Positions 8,568-16,828 of a stretch of DNA of 64,000 nucleotides are shown in pieces. The notes beneath the pieces were generated by a model. It was given only the letters and a program-made list of their open reading frames with translations, searched no databases and was not told the DNA's origin. The stretch is from CAWDMN01 sp963803155 (GTDB lineage: Bacteria > Acidobacteriota > Terriglobia > Versatilivoradales > Versatilivoraceae): contig CAWDMN010000085.1 of NCBI GenBank assembly GCA_963803155.1, positions 1 through 64,000 on the forward strand, in the 5' to 3' direction. How positions within the stretch are numbered: the first letter of the stretch is position 1; each line of letters starts with the position of its first letter. A program made the position numbers and the translations under genes.

Positions 8568-10586
8568 ATGCCAAGAAGACGGGGTACTACAGCGCTAAAG
8601 ATATTGGATAGCGCGGTCTGTAATCTGGCGAGTGTCGCATTTAACACCATTCAATTCTTCAACAAGCACAATCCCAATCCCGCCTTTATACCAAAATGGT
8701 CTGACAAGCCGATGCTGAAATCCTGGGAAAAATCCAAACCACCGCTCGGGTGGCCCAGGACGACGGATTCTCTTTGTCCGGAATGCGTGAAAGAGGCTCG
8801 GAAAAAAGTGATTGACGGGGAAATGGACTGGACGGTTTTAGCCAAAGAAAAAGTGGGAGTCATCAAGGCCGATATCATCGAGCGGGATGGACAGATCTGG
8901 ATGGTGAAGGATTGTCCGCGGCATGGACATTTTGAAGACATCATTGCCAAGGATTCTCAATTTCTGGAATGGGCGGAGAAAAATTTCCCTGGCCGCGATA
9001 TTGCTTCCCACAACGATGAAGAATTGCACTGCTTCGGCGTCAGCAACATTAAATACGGACGTGGTTCCGTCTTAACGATTGACCTCACCAACCGATGCAA
9101 CATGATGTGTGACCCTTGCTTCATGGATGCCAACCAGGTGGGTTATGTGCATGAATTGAGCTGGGACGATATCGAAAGTATCCTGCGCAATGGTGTGGAG
9201 ATGAAACCGCGGCGCCAGATGTCGGTGCAATTTTCCGGAGGCGAGCCCACTTTGTCTCCTCATTTTTTGCGCGCGGTTAAATTGGCCAGCGATTTAGGTT
9301 ATAACAGCATCCAGGCTGCCACCAATGGCATCGAATTCGCCAAGAGCAAAGATTTTTGCCGACAGGCGGCGGAGGCCGGACTGCGTTACGTTTACTTTCA
9401 ATTTGATGGAATTGGGAACGATGCCAATTGTCATCGTCACATCGGCAATCTGTTTGACGTGAAATTGCGCGCCATTGAAAATCTTCATGAAGCCGGCGTG
9501 GAAATTGTCCTGGTGACGACTCTGATCAACACCGTCAACAACGATCAGGTGGGGCCGATCATCCGCTTCGCGATGCAGAACCCCAAGAAGGTCGCCTTTG
9601 TGGCCTTTCAGCCGGTCTCCTTTACCGGGCGAGATGAAGATGTCACGCCGGAAAGACGGCTGCGCCAGCGCTACACCTTGTGCGACATGGCCTATGATGT
9701 CAAGAAGCAGGTGGGCATTACCGAACCGATCCGGGATTGGTTCCCCCTTTCTTTAATGAATGCTTTTGTGGACTTTGCCGATTTAGTGCATGGTCCGGAT
9801 GCGAAGTGGGGACAGGTTAACTCCTGCTCTCACCCCAACTGCGGAGTCGGGACCGCCTTGATGGTCAATAAGGAAACCGGAGAAGCCGCGCCGGTTCCCA
9901 AATTCCTCAATATCCCCGGTTTGATTGCCGACATCACTAAAATTACAGATGCCGCCCGCGGCAAGGGTTTTTCGAATTTCATGATGGCCTTGGCGCTGCT
10001 GAAAAATTACCGGCCCTTTGGCGGGCCTGCCAGCCTCTCTTTGTTGGACATCTTGAAGAAGTTTGACAAATCCTTTGCCTTATCGGGCAAGCATTATGGC
10101 ACGGTGGGGGCCAAGCGGACTCTCGCTGACATTGAACATCGACGTCAGGATCCCTGGAACTTCCTCTTTATTGCCGGGATGCATTTCATGGATCTCTGGA
10201 ATTATGATTTCCGCCGCACCGAAATGTGCTGCATTCCTTATGGGACGCAGAAAGGAGAGGTGCCATTTTGCGCATATAACACAGGCTTGGGATGGCGGAA
10301 TGTCATTGAGCACTTACATCAGAATGCCTCCGTGGCCGATTGGTATAAGGACCGGGAACGGCATACCGTTTATGCCGGAGGGAAGCCAGTGGTTCTCGAC
10401 AGTTATGAGCATTCGCTGCGCATAAATCCCGAAGATGCCGCCCGCGTTCGCCCCAAGACAGAACTTCCGCAGACCGCTCATGACGAGGGCCGCCGCATGA
10501 AGACGGCTGTTCAGCGTCCTGCTTCCGGTTGTGCCGGTTGTCCCAAAGAGAAGAATTGCGAAGAAGAATTGGTGGAATCCCGGTAA
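8568..10586 (+). CDS. Radical SAM protein of the tetraether/membrane-spanning lipid synthase (Tes-like) type
   Basis: A 672-residue radical SAM enzyme. Seen in order: an N-terminal cysteine pair C70-P-E-C73 followed by KDCPRHGHFEDI (C116), the rubredoxin-like arrangement found at the front of archaeal Tes; the radical SAM cluster C177-x3-C181-x2-C184 in NRCNMMCDPCF; the SAM-binding FSGGEPTLSPHF; FQFDGIG; further conserved cysteines in SCSHPNCGVGTAL and in MCCIPYGT...FCAYN; and a C-terminal CAGCPKEKNC set. This multi-cluster architecture matches the family of archaeal Tes, which joins lipid tails to make tetraethers, and bacterial relatives proposed to make diabolic-acid-type membrane-spanning lipids. 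Radical SAM membership is certain; the lipid role is inference. A terminator follows at 10675. Confidence 0.85.
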   Translation: MPRRRGTTALKILDSAVCNLASVAFNTIQFFNKHNPNPAFIPKWSDKPMLKSWEKSKPPLGWPRTTDSLCPECVKEARKKVIDGEMDWTVLAKEKVGVIKADIIERDGQIWMVKDCPRHGHFEDIIAKDSQFLEWAEKNFPGRDIASHNDEELHCFGVSNIKYGRGSVLTIDLTNRCNMMCDPCFMDANQVGYVHELSWDDIESILRNGVEMKPRRQMSVQFSGGEPTLSPHFLRAVKLASDLGYNSIQAATNGIEFAKSKDFCRQAAEAGLRYVYFQFDGIGNDANCHRHIGNLFDVKLRAIENLHEAGVEIVLVTTLINTVNNDQVGPIIRFAMQNPKKVAFVAFQPVSFTGRDEDVTPERRLRQRYTLCDMAYDVKKQVGITEPIRDWFPLSLMNAFVDFADLVHGPDAKWGQVNSCSHPNCGVGTALMVNKETGEAAPVPKFLNIPGLIADITKITDAARGKGFSNFMMALALLKNYRPFGGPASLSLLDILKKFDKSFALSGKHYGTVGAKRTLADIEHRRQDPWNFLFIAGMHFMDLWNYDFRRTEMCCIPYGTQKGEVPFCAYNTGLGWRNVIEHLHQNASVADWYKDRERHTVYAGGKPVVLDSYEHSLRINPEDAARVRPKTELPQTAHDEGRRMKTAVQRPASGCAGCPKEKNCEEELVESR

Positions 10587-10674
10587 ATTCTTGGGCTGTG
10601 CGGCTCTTGTGCGGACCCAAAGCACGAGGAGAGAACTATCAGCTAGAAAGGCCTATAGAATTTAGGGAACCCTG

Positions 10675-10702
10675 AGGCCGCCCAAGTGGGACGGCCTTTT
10701 TT
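10675..10702 (+). terminator. Rho-independent terminator after the Tes-like gene
   Basis: A GC-rich hairpin with arms AGGCCGCCC and GGGACGGCCT (one bulge, AAGT loop) followed by a T6 run. It lies about 90 bases past the stop codon and separates this gene from the Fe-S carrier gene. Confidence 0.85.
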
Positions 10703-10883
10703 ATGCCCGGTGGTTGCATTTATTCCTCTCTCCGTTAGAATAGAGGCAGATCGGAGCCAGGACCAAGCGACTGGAGTCGGGTTTCGTAAAAAATGAGCTG
10801 GCCTGCATTCATCATGGAGAAGGAGGATTCAATCTTCACCAGCTCAAATCCGTGGATAGAATTGGCAAGGAGAAAAAAGCGAT

Positions 10884-11210
10884 ATGCTGACATTAACCGA
10901 TAAAGCACAAGGAAAAGTGCGGGAAATCCTGGGAAGCCAGGCGGAGTCCTTTGAGGGAATCCGTGTTCAGGTGGTTGGCGGTGGATGTTCGGGATTTCAG
11001 TATCAGATGGGATTTGAGAAAGCTCCGCAAAGCGGGGATGAAATCGTCGAACTGAATGGCTTCAAAGTATTTGTGGATCAGGGCAGCTCGGCGTATTTGA
11101 ATGGGACCGAAATAGATTACCTGGAGAGTCTGACCGGGGCTGGTTTTAAATTTAACAATCCCAACGCCAAGAGTACTTGTGGTTGCGGAGAGTCCTTCTG
11201 TACGCAATGA
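10884..11210 (+). CDS. erpA: A-type iron-sulfur cluster insertion protein (ErpA/IscA/HesB family)
   Basis: A 108-residue carrier that accepts an Fe-S cluster and delivers it to client proteins. The three ligand cysteines are visible: C35 in GGGCSGFQYQM, and C99 and C101 in STCGCGESF. The CGCGESF ending is typical of ErpA/IscA-like members. AAGGAG lies 11 bases before the ATG. It is flanked by a multi-cluster radical SAM gene and by moaA, both needing [4Fe-4S] clusters, and is the only Fe-S assembly factor in view. The symbol is a best guess within the A-type family. Confidence 0.88.
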   Translation: MLTLTDKAQGKVREILGSQAESFEGIRVQVVGGGCSGFQYQMGFEKAPQSGDEIVELNGFKVFVDQGSSAYLNGTEIDYLESLTGAGFKFNNPNAKSTCGCGESFCTQ

Positions 11211-11264
11211 ATTTCCCTCGGGCCACAACACTGAGAAATTGGTCAAGGGTGGCCCGCTTCCGTT

Positions 11265-12278
11265 GTGCGTTCAATGTCTGATCTTCATCTCAACACACTC
11301 CACGATAAGTTCGGCCGCCGCATGACCGATTTGCGGATTTCCATTACCGACCGCTGCAATTTCCGATGCATCTATTGCATCCCGCAAGAAGGGGTGAAAT
11401 GGCAAAGCCGGGCCGAGATTCTCACCTATGAGGAGATCCTGCGCCTGGCCCGGTTATTTGCGGTATTGGGGATCACGAAGATTCGCGTCACGGGTGGGGA
11501 GCCATTGGTCCGTCGCGATGCGGAACAATTGATTCATGAGCTTTCCAAAATCCAGGGGATTGAAGATCTGGCCTTGACCACGAATGCCTATTTTCTTCCC
11601 GACAAACTTGAAGGTTTGGTGGCGGCCGGATTGAAGCGAATCAATATCAGCGTCGATACTCTCAGCCCCCGCAAATTTGCCTTGATGACGGGAAGAAATG
11701 TTTTCGCGCGAGTGATGGAAGCAATCGACCTCGCGGTTCGTTCCCCCTTACAGCCCGTAAAACTCAATGTGGTGGTGATTCGCGGCGTCAACGAAGACGA
11801 GGTGCTCGATTTTGTCGAACTGGCGCGAGAAAACCGGTGTTGTGTGCGGTTCATTGAATTCATGCCGCTGGAAGGGGAAAGCAGCTGGAAACGAGACAAG
11901 GTGGTCACGGGGAGTGAAATCCGCTCGATGATTGAAGCTGTTCATCCGCTTATTCCATGCGAGCGATCCAATCCCAGCGAAACCGCGGTTCGATACCGAT
12001 TTGCCGACAGTGATGCAGAAGTAGGCTTCGTCAATTCCGTATCAGAGCCCTTTTGCCAGGCCTGCTCGCGCCTCCGGATGACGGCGGATGGGAAGATCAG
12101 GACTTGCCTTTTTTCCCTTCACGATCACGATGTCAAACAACTCCTCCGCGGCGGGGCCGATGATGAGACTCTTGTCGCCGCCATCCGCGCCATCGTGGAT
12201 CAAAAAGAGGAAAGACATCATATCAACGATCTTGATTTTCAGCGTCCCGCCCGGACAATGTCCTGCATCGGCGGTTGA
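11265..12278 (+). CDS. moaA: GTP 3',8-cyclase MoaA
   Basis: Radical SAM enzyme of the first step of molybdenum cofactor synthesis, turning GTP into 3',8-cyclo-7,8-dihydro-GTP. Seen: FGRRMTDLRISITDRCNFRCIYCIP with the CxxxCxxC cluster; RVTGGEPLVRRD; the NISVDTL strand; the C-terminal second cluster EPFCQACSRLRMTADGKIRTCLFS; and the terminal double glycine after MSCIG. Length (335-338) is normal. Either GTG 11265 or ATG 11274 may be the start; neither has a strong ribosome site. No other moa genes are in the window. Confidence 0.95.
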   Translation: MRSMSDLHLNTLHDKFGRRMTDLRISITDRCNFRCIYCIPQEGVKWQSRAEILTYEEILRLARLFAVLGITKIRVTGGEPLVRRDAEQLIHELSKIQGIEDLALTTNAYFLPDKLEGLVAAGLKRINISVDTLSPRKFALMTGRNVFARVMEAIDLAVRSPLQPVKLNVVVIRGVNEDEVLDFVELARENRCCVRFIEFMPLEGESSWKRDKVVTGSEIRSMIEAVHPLIPCERSNPSETAVRYRFADSDAEVGFVNSVSEPFCQACSRLRMTADGKIRTCLFSLHDHDVKQLLRGGADDETLVAAIRAIVDQKEERHHINDLDFQRPARTMSCIGG

Positions 12279-12402
12279 TTATTCCCTATGGCCTCTCAGC
12301 GGATACTCGTCCGGCCGGTGGAATTGACGGCCGCCTGAGTTGAATCCTGACTTGAGAATTTCGACAGTGGTTGCTTAAGAAAGCCAATCCTTTGTCTGAT
12401 TC

Positions 12403-13395
12403 TTAAATGTGAAATTCCACCACATCCCCATCTTGCAACAGATGATCCCGATGGACCATCTGCCCTTCAAATTTTTCGGATCCCCAAATCCGGGCGAATT
12501 TTAAATTTTCCGCGAAATCTTTATGAATCATGGCGGCGGCGTCCACTACAGTACTTCCTTTCCGCAGCACGAAAGGATCGTTCAAATTTACTTTTTTCCC
12601 GGGTGGCTTGGAATAGATCCGGATTATTTCCAGGATCTCAAAGACTCTTCGCCGCAGAGCCTCAATTCCACTGCCTGTCAGCGCCGAAATCGAGTGAATT
12701 TCGAACCGGCCGCCAAAAAATTCTTTCAGGATGTTCAGTTCCTCATCGGCGAGGGCCAAGTCGGATTTGTTTCCAATCAAGAGCGTATGTGTGGTGATGA
12801 TGGAGGCTGATCCATCGTGGGGAGTCACCTGCGAGGCTAGCTCAATCTTGGATTCCCGCAGCAGCTGAAGCGTTATCTCCACCTGGTCCAACATGTCTGG
12901 CGATGACAAATCGGCCAATAGTAGGGCGGCATCGGCATTGCGAATGATTCCCGAATAGCGGGGCTGCCAAAAGTCCTGGCTGATGGCTGGCAAGTCGACC
13001 AATTGAATCTTGATGTTTTCATAGGGCATCATGCCGGGCATGGGAGCACGCGTTGTGTAAGGATATTCGGCAATCTCGGGAGTGGCTTTGGTTACTTGAG
13101 CCAGCAACGACGATTTGCCGGTGTTGGGCGCACCCAACAACACTATCTGCCCCGCGCCTTCACGCTCCACCACATCCAGAGTGTCCCGTTTCCCGCCCGT
13201 CCCCTTGGGTTTTTGAGCCTCCTCACGCGCTTTTGAAAGACGGGTCTTCAAGTCCGCCTGTAATTTTTCTGTCCCTTTGTGCTTGGGAATTGTGGCAAGC
13301 ATTTCCTCCAGCGCGGCCACTTTTTCCGAGGCCGTGACCGCCTGTTTGTAACGTCTCTCTGCTTCCATGTATTGAGGGGTCAAGTTTGCCGGCAT
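12403..13395 (-). CDS. TGS-domain GTPase, Obg/DRG-like
   Basis: A 330-residue P-loop GTPase. Seen: a charged helical N-terminus (residues 1-75); G1 LLGAPNTGKSSLL; the YPYTTRAPMPGMM switch-I region; G3 VDLPAI; G4 NKSD; and a C-terminal TGS domain from about residue 260 (IRIYSKPPGKK...LRKGSTVVDAA...GSEKFEGQMVHRDHLLQDGDVVEFHI). This is the order of DRG-type Obg-family GTPases, which usually act on ribosomes. In G3 the usual DxPG is replaced by DLPA, a small deviation that could affect hydrolysis. GAGAGG precedes the ATG. Convergent with moaA. The exact function is not known to me. Confidence 0.85.
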   Translation of the reverse strand: MPANLTPQYMEAERRYKQAVTASEKVAALEEMLATIPKHKGTEKLQADLKTRLSKAREEAQKPKGTGGKRDTLDVVEREGAGQIVLLGAPNTGKSSLLAQVTKATPEIAEYPYTTRAPMPGMMPYENIKIQLVDLPAISQDFWQPRYSGIIRNADAALLLADLSSPDMLDQVEITLQLLRESKIELASQVTPHDGSASIITTHTLLIGNKSDLALADEELNILKEFFGGRFEIHSISALTGSGIEALRRRVFEILEIIRIYSKPPGKKVNLNDPFVLRKGSTVVDAAAMIHKDFAENLKFARIWGSEKFEGQMVHRDHLLQDGDVVEFHI

Positions 13396-13877
13396 AGTGG
13401 GCCTCTCATTGGATCAGGATAGTAGGAAGTTGAGGCGCGGGCATTGTCCCAGAAATATCCAGCCCAAACCTCATCCAGACAGGACTCAATTTTCGCGATT
13501 TCAATTTTATTACAGCTCAGGGGGATCAGATAGAAAAAACCCGACCGGCGACGATAGGATATTGTATCATTCCATTCGCCTGGATTTGTGGGGTTGCTCC
13601 CTTGAAAATCCCAGCAAGGCAAAGGTGGAGCGGGCACTCCTGTGCACGCTCGCTTGGCAAGCGAGGCCGGCCAGGCGACGCGCGACGGGTGACTTCGTCA
13701 CACTCGCGCGTCCCACCTTTGAGGTCCATTTTCATTGTCTTGTTGAGCCAGTCGTGCTGGCATATTCAGCTCCTCTTTGGCTGAGTCAAAGGGCCGCAAA
13801 AGGGAGCGCAGGGACGATGGAATTCCGCTCCAGATAACCAAAGATCGCACCGCAATCTGAGCTCACTTGAGGAAATA
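13396..13877. repeat. Intergenic interval dominated by dispersed repeat copy R3 (about 13620-13800)
   Basis: Two hairpins are clear. CTCGCTTG-G-CAAGCGAG lies near 13648-13664. GGGTGAC-TTC-GTCAC lies near 13686-13700, flanked by CGCGAC and CTCGCGCG. A block CATTTTCATTGTCTTG followed by TTGAGCCAGTCGTGCTGGCA matches copy R5 near 55.95 kb almost base for base, and its first half matches R1. This is the most complete copy. No gene is credible; the murB promoter must lie to the right of or within it. Confidence 0.55.
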
Positions 13878-14822
13878 ATGGATCCCAAATTTTGGAACAG
13901 CTCAACCAAGGATTTTCTATCCATCGCCCACAAAGCAATTTCTGGGCGGATTTTGGAGCAGGAGACGCTCTCTCATTGGACCACTTACAAGATTGGTGGG
14001 CCCGTTGATTGTCTCGTAACCCCCAGCGATCTCGAAGATTTGCGCAAACTGACGGCCATTTTGGCCGAACACCCGCTCCCGACTTTTGTCTTGGGGGGAG
14101 GAGCAAATCTGCTGGCCAGCGACGCCGGATTTCGTGGTGTCGCCATTCACTTGGGAAACCTTGATCAAATCGTCATTCAGGAACCAATGATTGAGGCTGG
14201 AGCCGGGATCCCCCTTGATCGGTTGGTTCTACTAGCCTGCGGGCACGGAATGGCTGGATTGGAAAATCTCTCAGGAATTCCAGGCACTTTGGGTGGAGCC
14301 TTGCGCATGAATGCCGGCGCTTTCAATTCTGAGATATCCGATCATCTGGTAGAGGTGAAAGTTCAGCAGCCTGACGGGGAGATATTGTCACTTTCCAAAA
14401 GCGAGGTTGGTTTTTCATACCGCTCCGCACCCCTAATCAAACGGAGCATCATTTTGGGTGGACGGTTTTCTTTAAAGCGGACTATTCCTGAGGAGCTGTT
14501 TATCACTCGTGAAAAAATTCTGGCCAGACGGGATGAAAAACAGCCTTGGCAATTTCCTTCCGCCGGCAGCGTATTCAAACGTCCACCGGGGAAATTTGCC
14601 GGGCAGCTGATTCAAGAGTGTGGTTTGAAAGGCAAAAGGCACGGGAGGGCGGGAATATCCGGAAAACACTCGGGATTCATCGTCAATTATGGCGGGGCCA
14701 GCGCGGCCGATGTGCTTTCTTTAATTCATTTGATTCAGCGAACTGTTTTAGAAAAATTCGGGATTCAGCTGGAATTGGAGCAAGAACTGATTGGGTTCGA
14801 ATCTTCAGAAATCGGGAAATAG
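13878..14822 (+). CDS. murB: UDP-N-acetylenolpyruvoylglucosamine reductase MurB
   Basis: FAD-dependent reductase making UDP-N-acetylmuramate for peptidoglycan. The 314 residues show the FAD-binding core (TYKIGGPVDCLVTPSD; LGGGANLLASDAGFRGVAIHLGNL; GHGMAGLENLSGIPGTLGGALRMNAGAF), then SYRSAPLI, and the C-terminal catalytic domain (PSAGSVFKRPPGKFAGQLIQECGLKGKRHGRAGIS, and the KHSGFIVNYGGASAADVL segment). The SAGS serine proton donor and NxGxxxAxDV pattern are present. GAGGAAAT precedes ATG 13878. It is separated from other cell-wall genes here. Confidence 0.95.
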   Translation: MDPKFWNSSTKDFLSIAHKAISGRILEQETLSHWTTYKIGGPVDCLVTPSDLEDLRKLTAILAEHPLPTFVLGGGANLLASDAGFRGVAIHLGNLDQIVIQEPMIEAGAGIPLDRLVLLACGHGMAGLENLSGIPGTLGGALRMNAGAFNSEISDHLVEVKVQQPDGEILSLSKSEVGFSYRSAPLIKRSIILGGRFSLKRTIPEELFITREKILARRDEKQPWQFPSAGSVFKRPPGKFAGQLIQECGLKGKRHGRAGISGKHSGFIVNYGGASAADVLSLIHLIQRTVLEKFGIQLELEQELIGFESSEIGK

Positions 14823-14850
14823 GTAATACAAGGCTGCCGGAGGAAGGGGC

Positions 14851-15225
14851 TTAGAGAGGCTGTCTGCCGGAGAAGCCGGTATCCACATCGTGCCACCAAC
14901 TGATTTGGTCTTCATCAAATTTCCAGCAAAGGTACACAATTCGGCCCTCCCGCAGATGAGGGAAGTCGCAGAGCCCTTGTTCGTAATCTTTGACCAGAAT
15001 CCCCAGACTCTCGATTTCACCGGCCAGCCGATAAAAGGCATCCAGGACCAGAATGTAGGCAGGTCCCGCGGGAGATCCATAATCGAAAAGATGACCTTCT
15101 TTTGCTCCGGAGAGAAAAGTGGAGAGGTGAATAAGCTTTTGCCTTTTTTCCCTCGCTTTCATGAGAATGCCGCGCAATTGGGGAAGCAGTTCATTGGCTT
15201 CCATCACGGTGAAGAATTTGCTCAT
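14851..15225 (-). CDS. DUF2203 family protein
   Basis: A 124-residue soluble protein. It opens MSKFFTVMEANELLPQL and ends with GILVKDYEQGLCDFPHLREGR...LCWKFDEDQISWWHD and GFSGRQPL, the pattern of the DUF2203 family, whose function is unknown. The start at 15225 is set by AAGGAG just upstream. The open frame continues much further upstream, but that part overlaps the dehydrogenase gene and has no family resemblance. Convergent with murB and just downstream of the alcohol dehydrogenase on the same strand. Confidence 0.85.
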   Translation of the reverse strand: MSKFFTVMEANELLPQLRGILMKAREKRQKLIHLSTFLSGAKEGHLFDYGSPAGPAYILVLDAFYRLAGEIESLGILVKDYEQGLCDFPHLREGRIVYLCWKFDEDQISWWHDVDTGFSGRQPL

Positions 15226-15368
15226 CCCACTCCTTAGGCGAGACAGCCGGTTTTGCTTTCCTTCAGGATTACACGACTGTTTTGGGATGTCAAAAAGGAC
15301 AACAATATTGAGGAAGGTTGTGGAAAAAAGAAGAGCCCGCCAGACTCGGACCCTCCCGCCGAATGCAC

Positions 15369-16511
15369 CTATAAGGCGAGTTTTAAAATGGCGTTCACAT
15401 CCTGTTTGGATAGACTCTTCAGCCGGCCCAGTGGTGCCCTGAGCCACACATTTTCGGCAATCGCCTTCAGTTCCTTTTCCTTGATACCGAGCTGGCTCAG
15501 GGATGTGGGGGCACCCCATTTTTTCAGGGTCTCTTTCATCCGTCTGATCCCTTTGTCCAAGCCGTCGGCATTCCAAACTTCCTTGGCCCAGCGTCTGAAT
15601 TGAGCCGGATTACTGGGCTCCATAAACTGAATCCAGGCGGGAAAAAGAATGCCCAGGCCAGTCCCATGGGCAACTTCGGGATGCAGGGCGCTGACTCCAT
15701 GCTCAATGGTGTGAGTAGCCCAGTCTCCACCCATCAATTGCGCGCCGCTCACGCCATTTAAAGCCATGGTCGCGCTCCAGGCCAAGTTGGCTCTGTGCTC
15801 ATAGCTGGAAGAATCCTTTTGCAGGCCATGAACGGATTGAATTACCGTCCTCATCAGGGATTCATCCAAGGCAATGGTGGTTTCTTCATCGGTCCCCAAA
15901 AAGTAGAATTCCATGATGTGTGCCAGAGCATCCAACCCCCCATTAACGGTTTGGTTCCAAGGGAGAGAAGTTTGGATGTCCGGATCGATGATGGAAACGA
16001 ATGGGAAAAGAGCCGGGCTGCCTGCCGCCCACTTTTTCTTTTCTTCCTCCTTGGTGATCACCGCGAAACAATTCATCTCTGATCCTGTTGCCGACAGGGT
16101 CAATATTACAAAAAGAGGAAGGGCCTTCTTGATGACAGTCTGACCGGCAAAAGCGCTCCAGACATCTTTCATGAGAGCTCCGGCCGCAACCGCTTTGCCG
16201 GAATCGACTACACTGCCCCCTCCCACCGCCAGGATGGCATCCACTTTTTCCTGCTTGGCAATTTTCACCGCGGCTTCCACCGTCGAAAGAACCGGATTCG
16301 GACGGACTCCCCAACATTCCACCCATTTGATGCCTGAGGCCCGCAAGGAGCGAGTGGTCTGATCGTAAACTCCGTTCTCCTTGATGGATCCGCCGCCTCC
16401 CAGTAAAAGCACTTTTTTGCATTTGTAGTGGTGAATCGAGGGGCCGATTTTCGCAATGGTCCCCTTCCCGAAAAATAGCTTGGTGGGATTGAAATATTCA
16501 AAATTCTCCAT
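15369..16511 (-). CDS. Iron-containing alcohol dehydrogenase (YqhD/BdhA type)
   Basis: A 380-residue group III alcohol dehydrogenase reducing aldehydes with NAD(P)H. Seen: NPTKLFFGKGTIAKIG at the start; the dinucleotide-binding VLLLGGGGSIKENGVYD; DAILAVGGGSVVDSGKAVAAG; LSATGSEMN; the metal site with the D in GGLDALAHIMEFYF; and two histidines in WATHTIEHGVSALHPEVAHGTGLGILFPAW. The GGGGS(I)K nucleotide motif and overall length resemble NADPH-dependent YqhD. ATG 16511 is preceded by AGGAGAG. It likely helps to detoxify or ferment short aldehydes; the substrate cannot be told. Confidence 0.93.
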   Translation of the reverse strand: MENFEYFNPTKLFFGKGTIAKIGPSIHHYKCKKVLLLGGGGSIKENGVYDQTTRSLRASGIKWVECWGVRPNPVLSTVEAAVKIAKQEKVDAILAVGGGSVVDSGKAVAAGALMKDVWSAFAGQTVIKKALPLFVILTLSATGSEMNCFAVITKEEEKKKWAAGSPALFPFVSIIDPDIQTSLPWNQTVNGGLDALAHIMEFYFLGTDEETTIALDESLMRTVIQSVHGLQKDSSSYEHRANLAWSATMALNGVSGAQLMGGDWATHTIEHGVSALHPEVAHGTGLGILFPAWIQFMEPSNPAQFRRWAKEVWNADGLDKGIRRMKETLKKWGAPTSLSQLGIKEKELKAIAENVWLRAPLGRLKSLSKQDVNAILKLAL

Positions 16512-16828
16512 GAAAGCTCTCCTTCCTTCATTGACTGGATTAATCTCAATGCTGATATCAAGTGAACGAGTTTGATGCCGCAAAAAACACGAATGGAGGC
16601 TCCCAGCACTATCGTTTTCGATTCCCGGTTCTGAGGGCAAAAGGAGACAGGGGATACTGAAATCCATTCGAAGTGGAAAGTGGCCTCACTCAATTTCGAG
16701 CCGCAAAATTTCTGGGTGTCAAATTCCCTATGATGAGCGGCAAAGCTCGTGCCTCCCGGGCTAAGGAAGGGTCAACAGATTCATCGCTCGCATCCAACAA
16801 TCAACATTCAGCACACAATACAACATAT

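Noticed and set aside
13397..13837. 146-codon plus-strand frame, and similar frames at 133-333 and 55866-56159
   Set aside because: These frames translate the dispersed repeat and share similar peptides only for that reason; there are no ribosome sites.
14780..14822. tRNA-like GGGTTCGAATC sequence
   Set aside because: It is within the last codons of murB and has no cloverleaf around it.
15226..15576. N-terminal extension of the DUF2203 protein
   Set aside because: Overlaps the alcohol dehydrogenase gene out of frame; the DUF2203 match starts at 15225, right after a good ribosome site.
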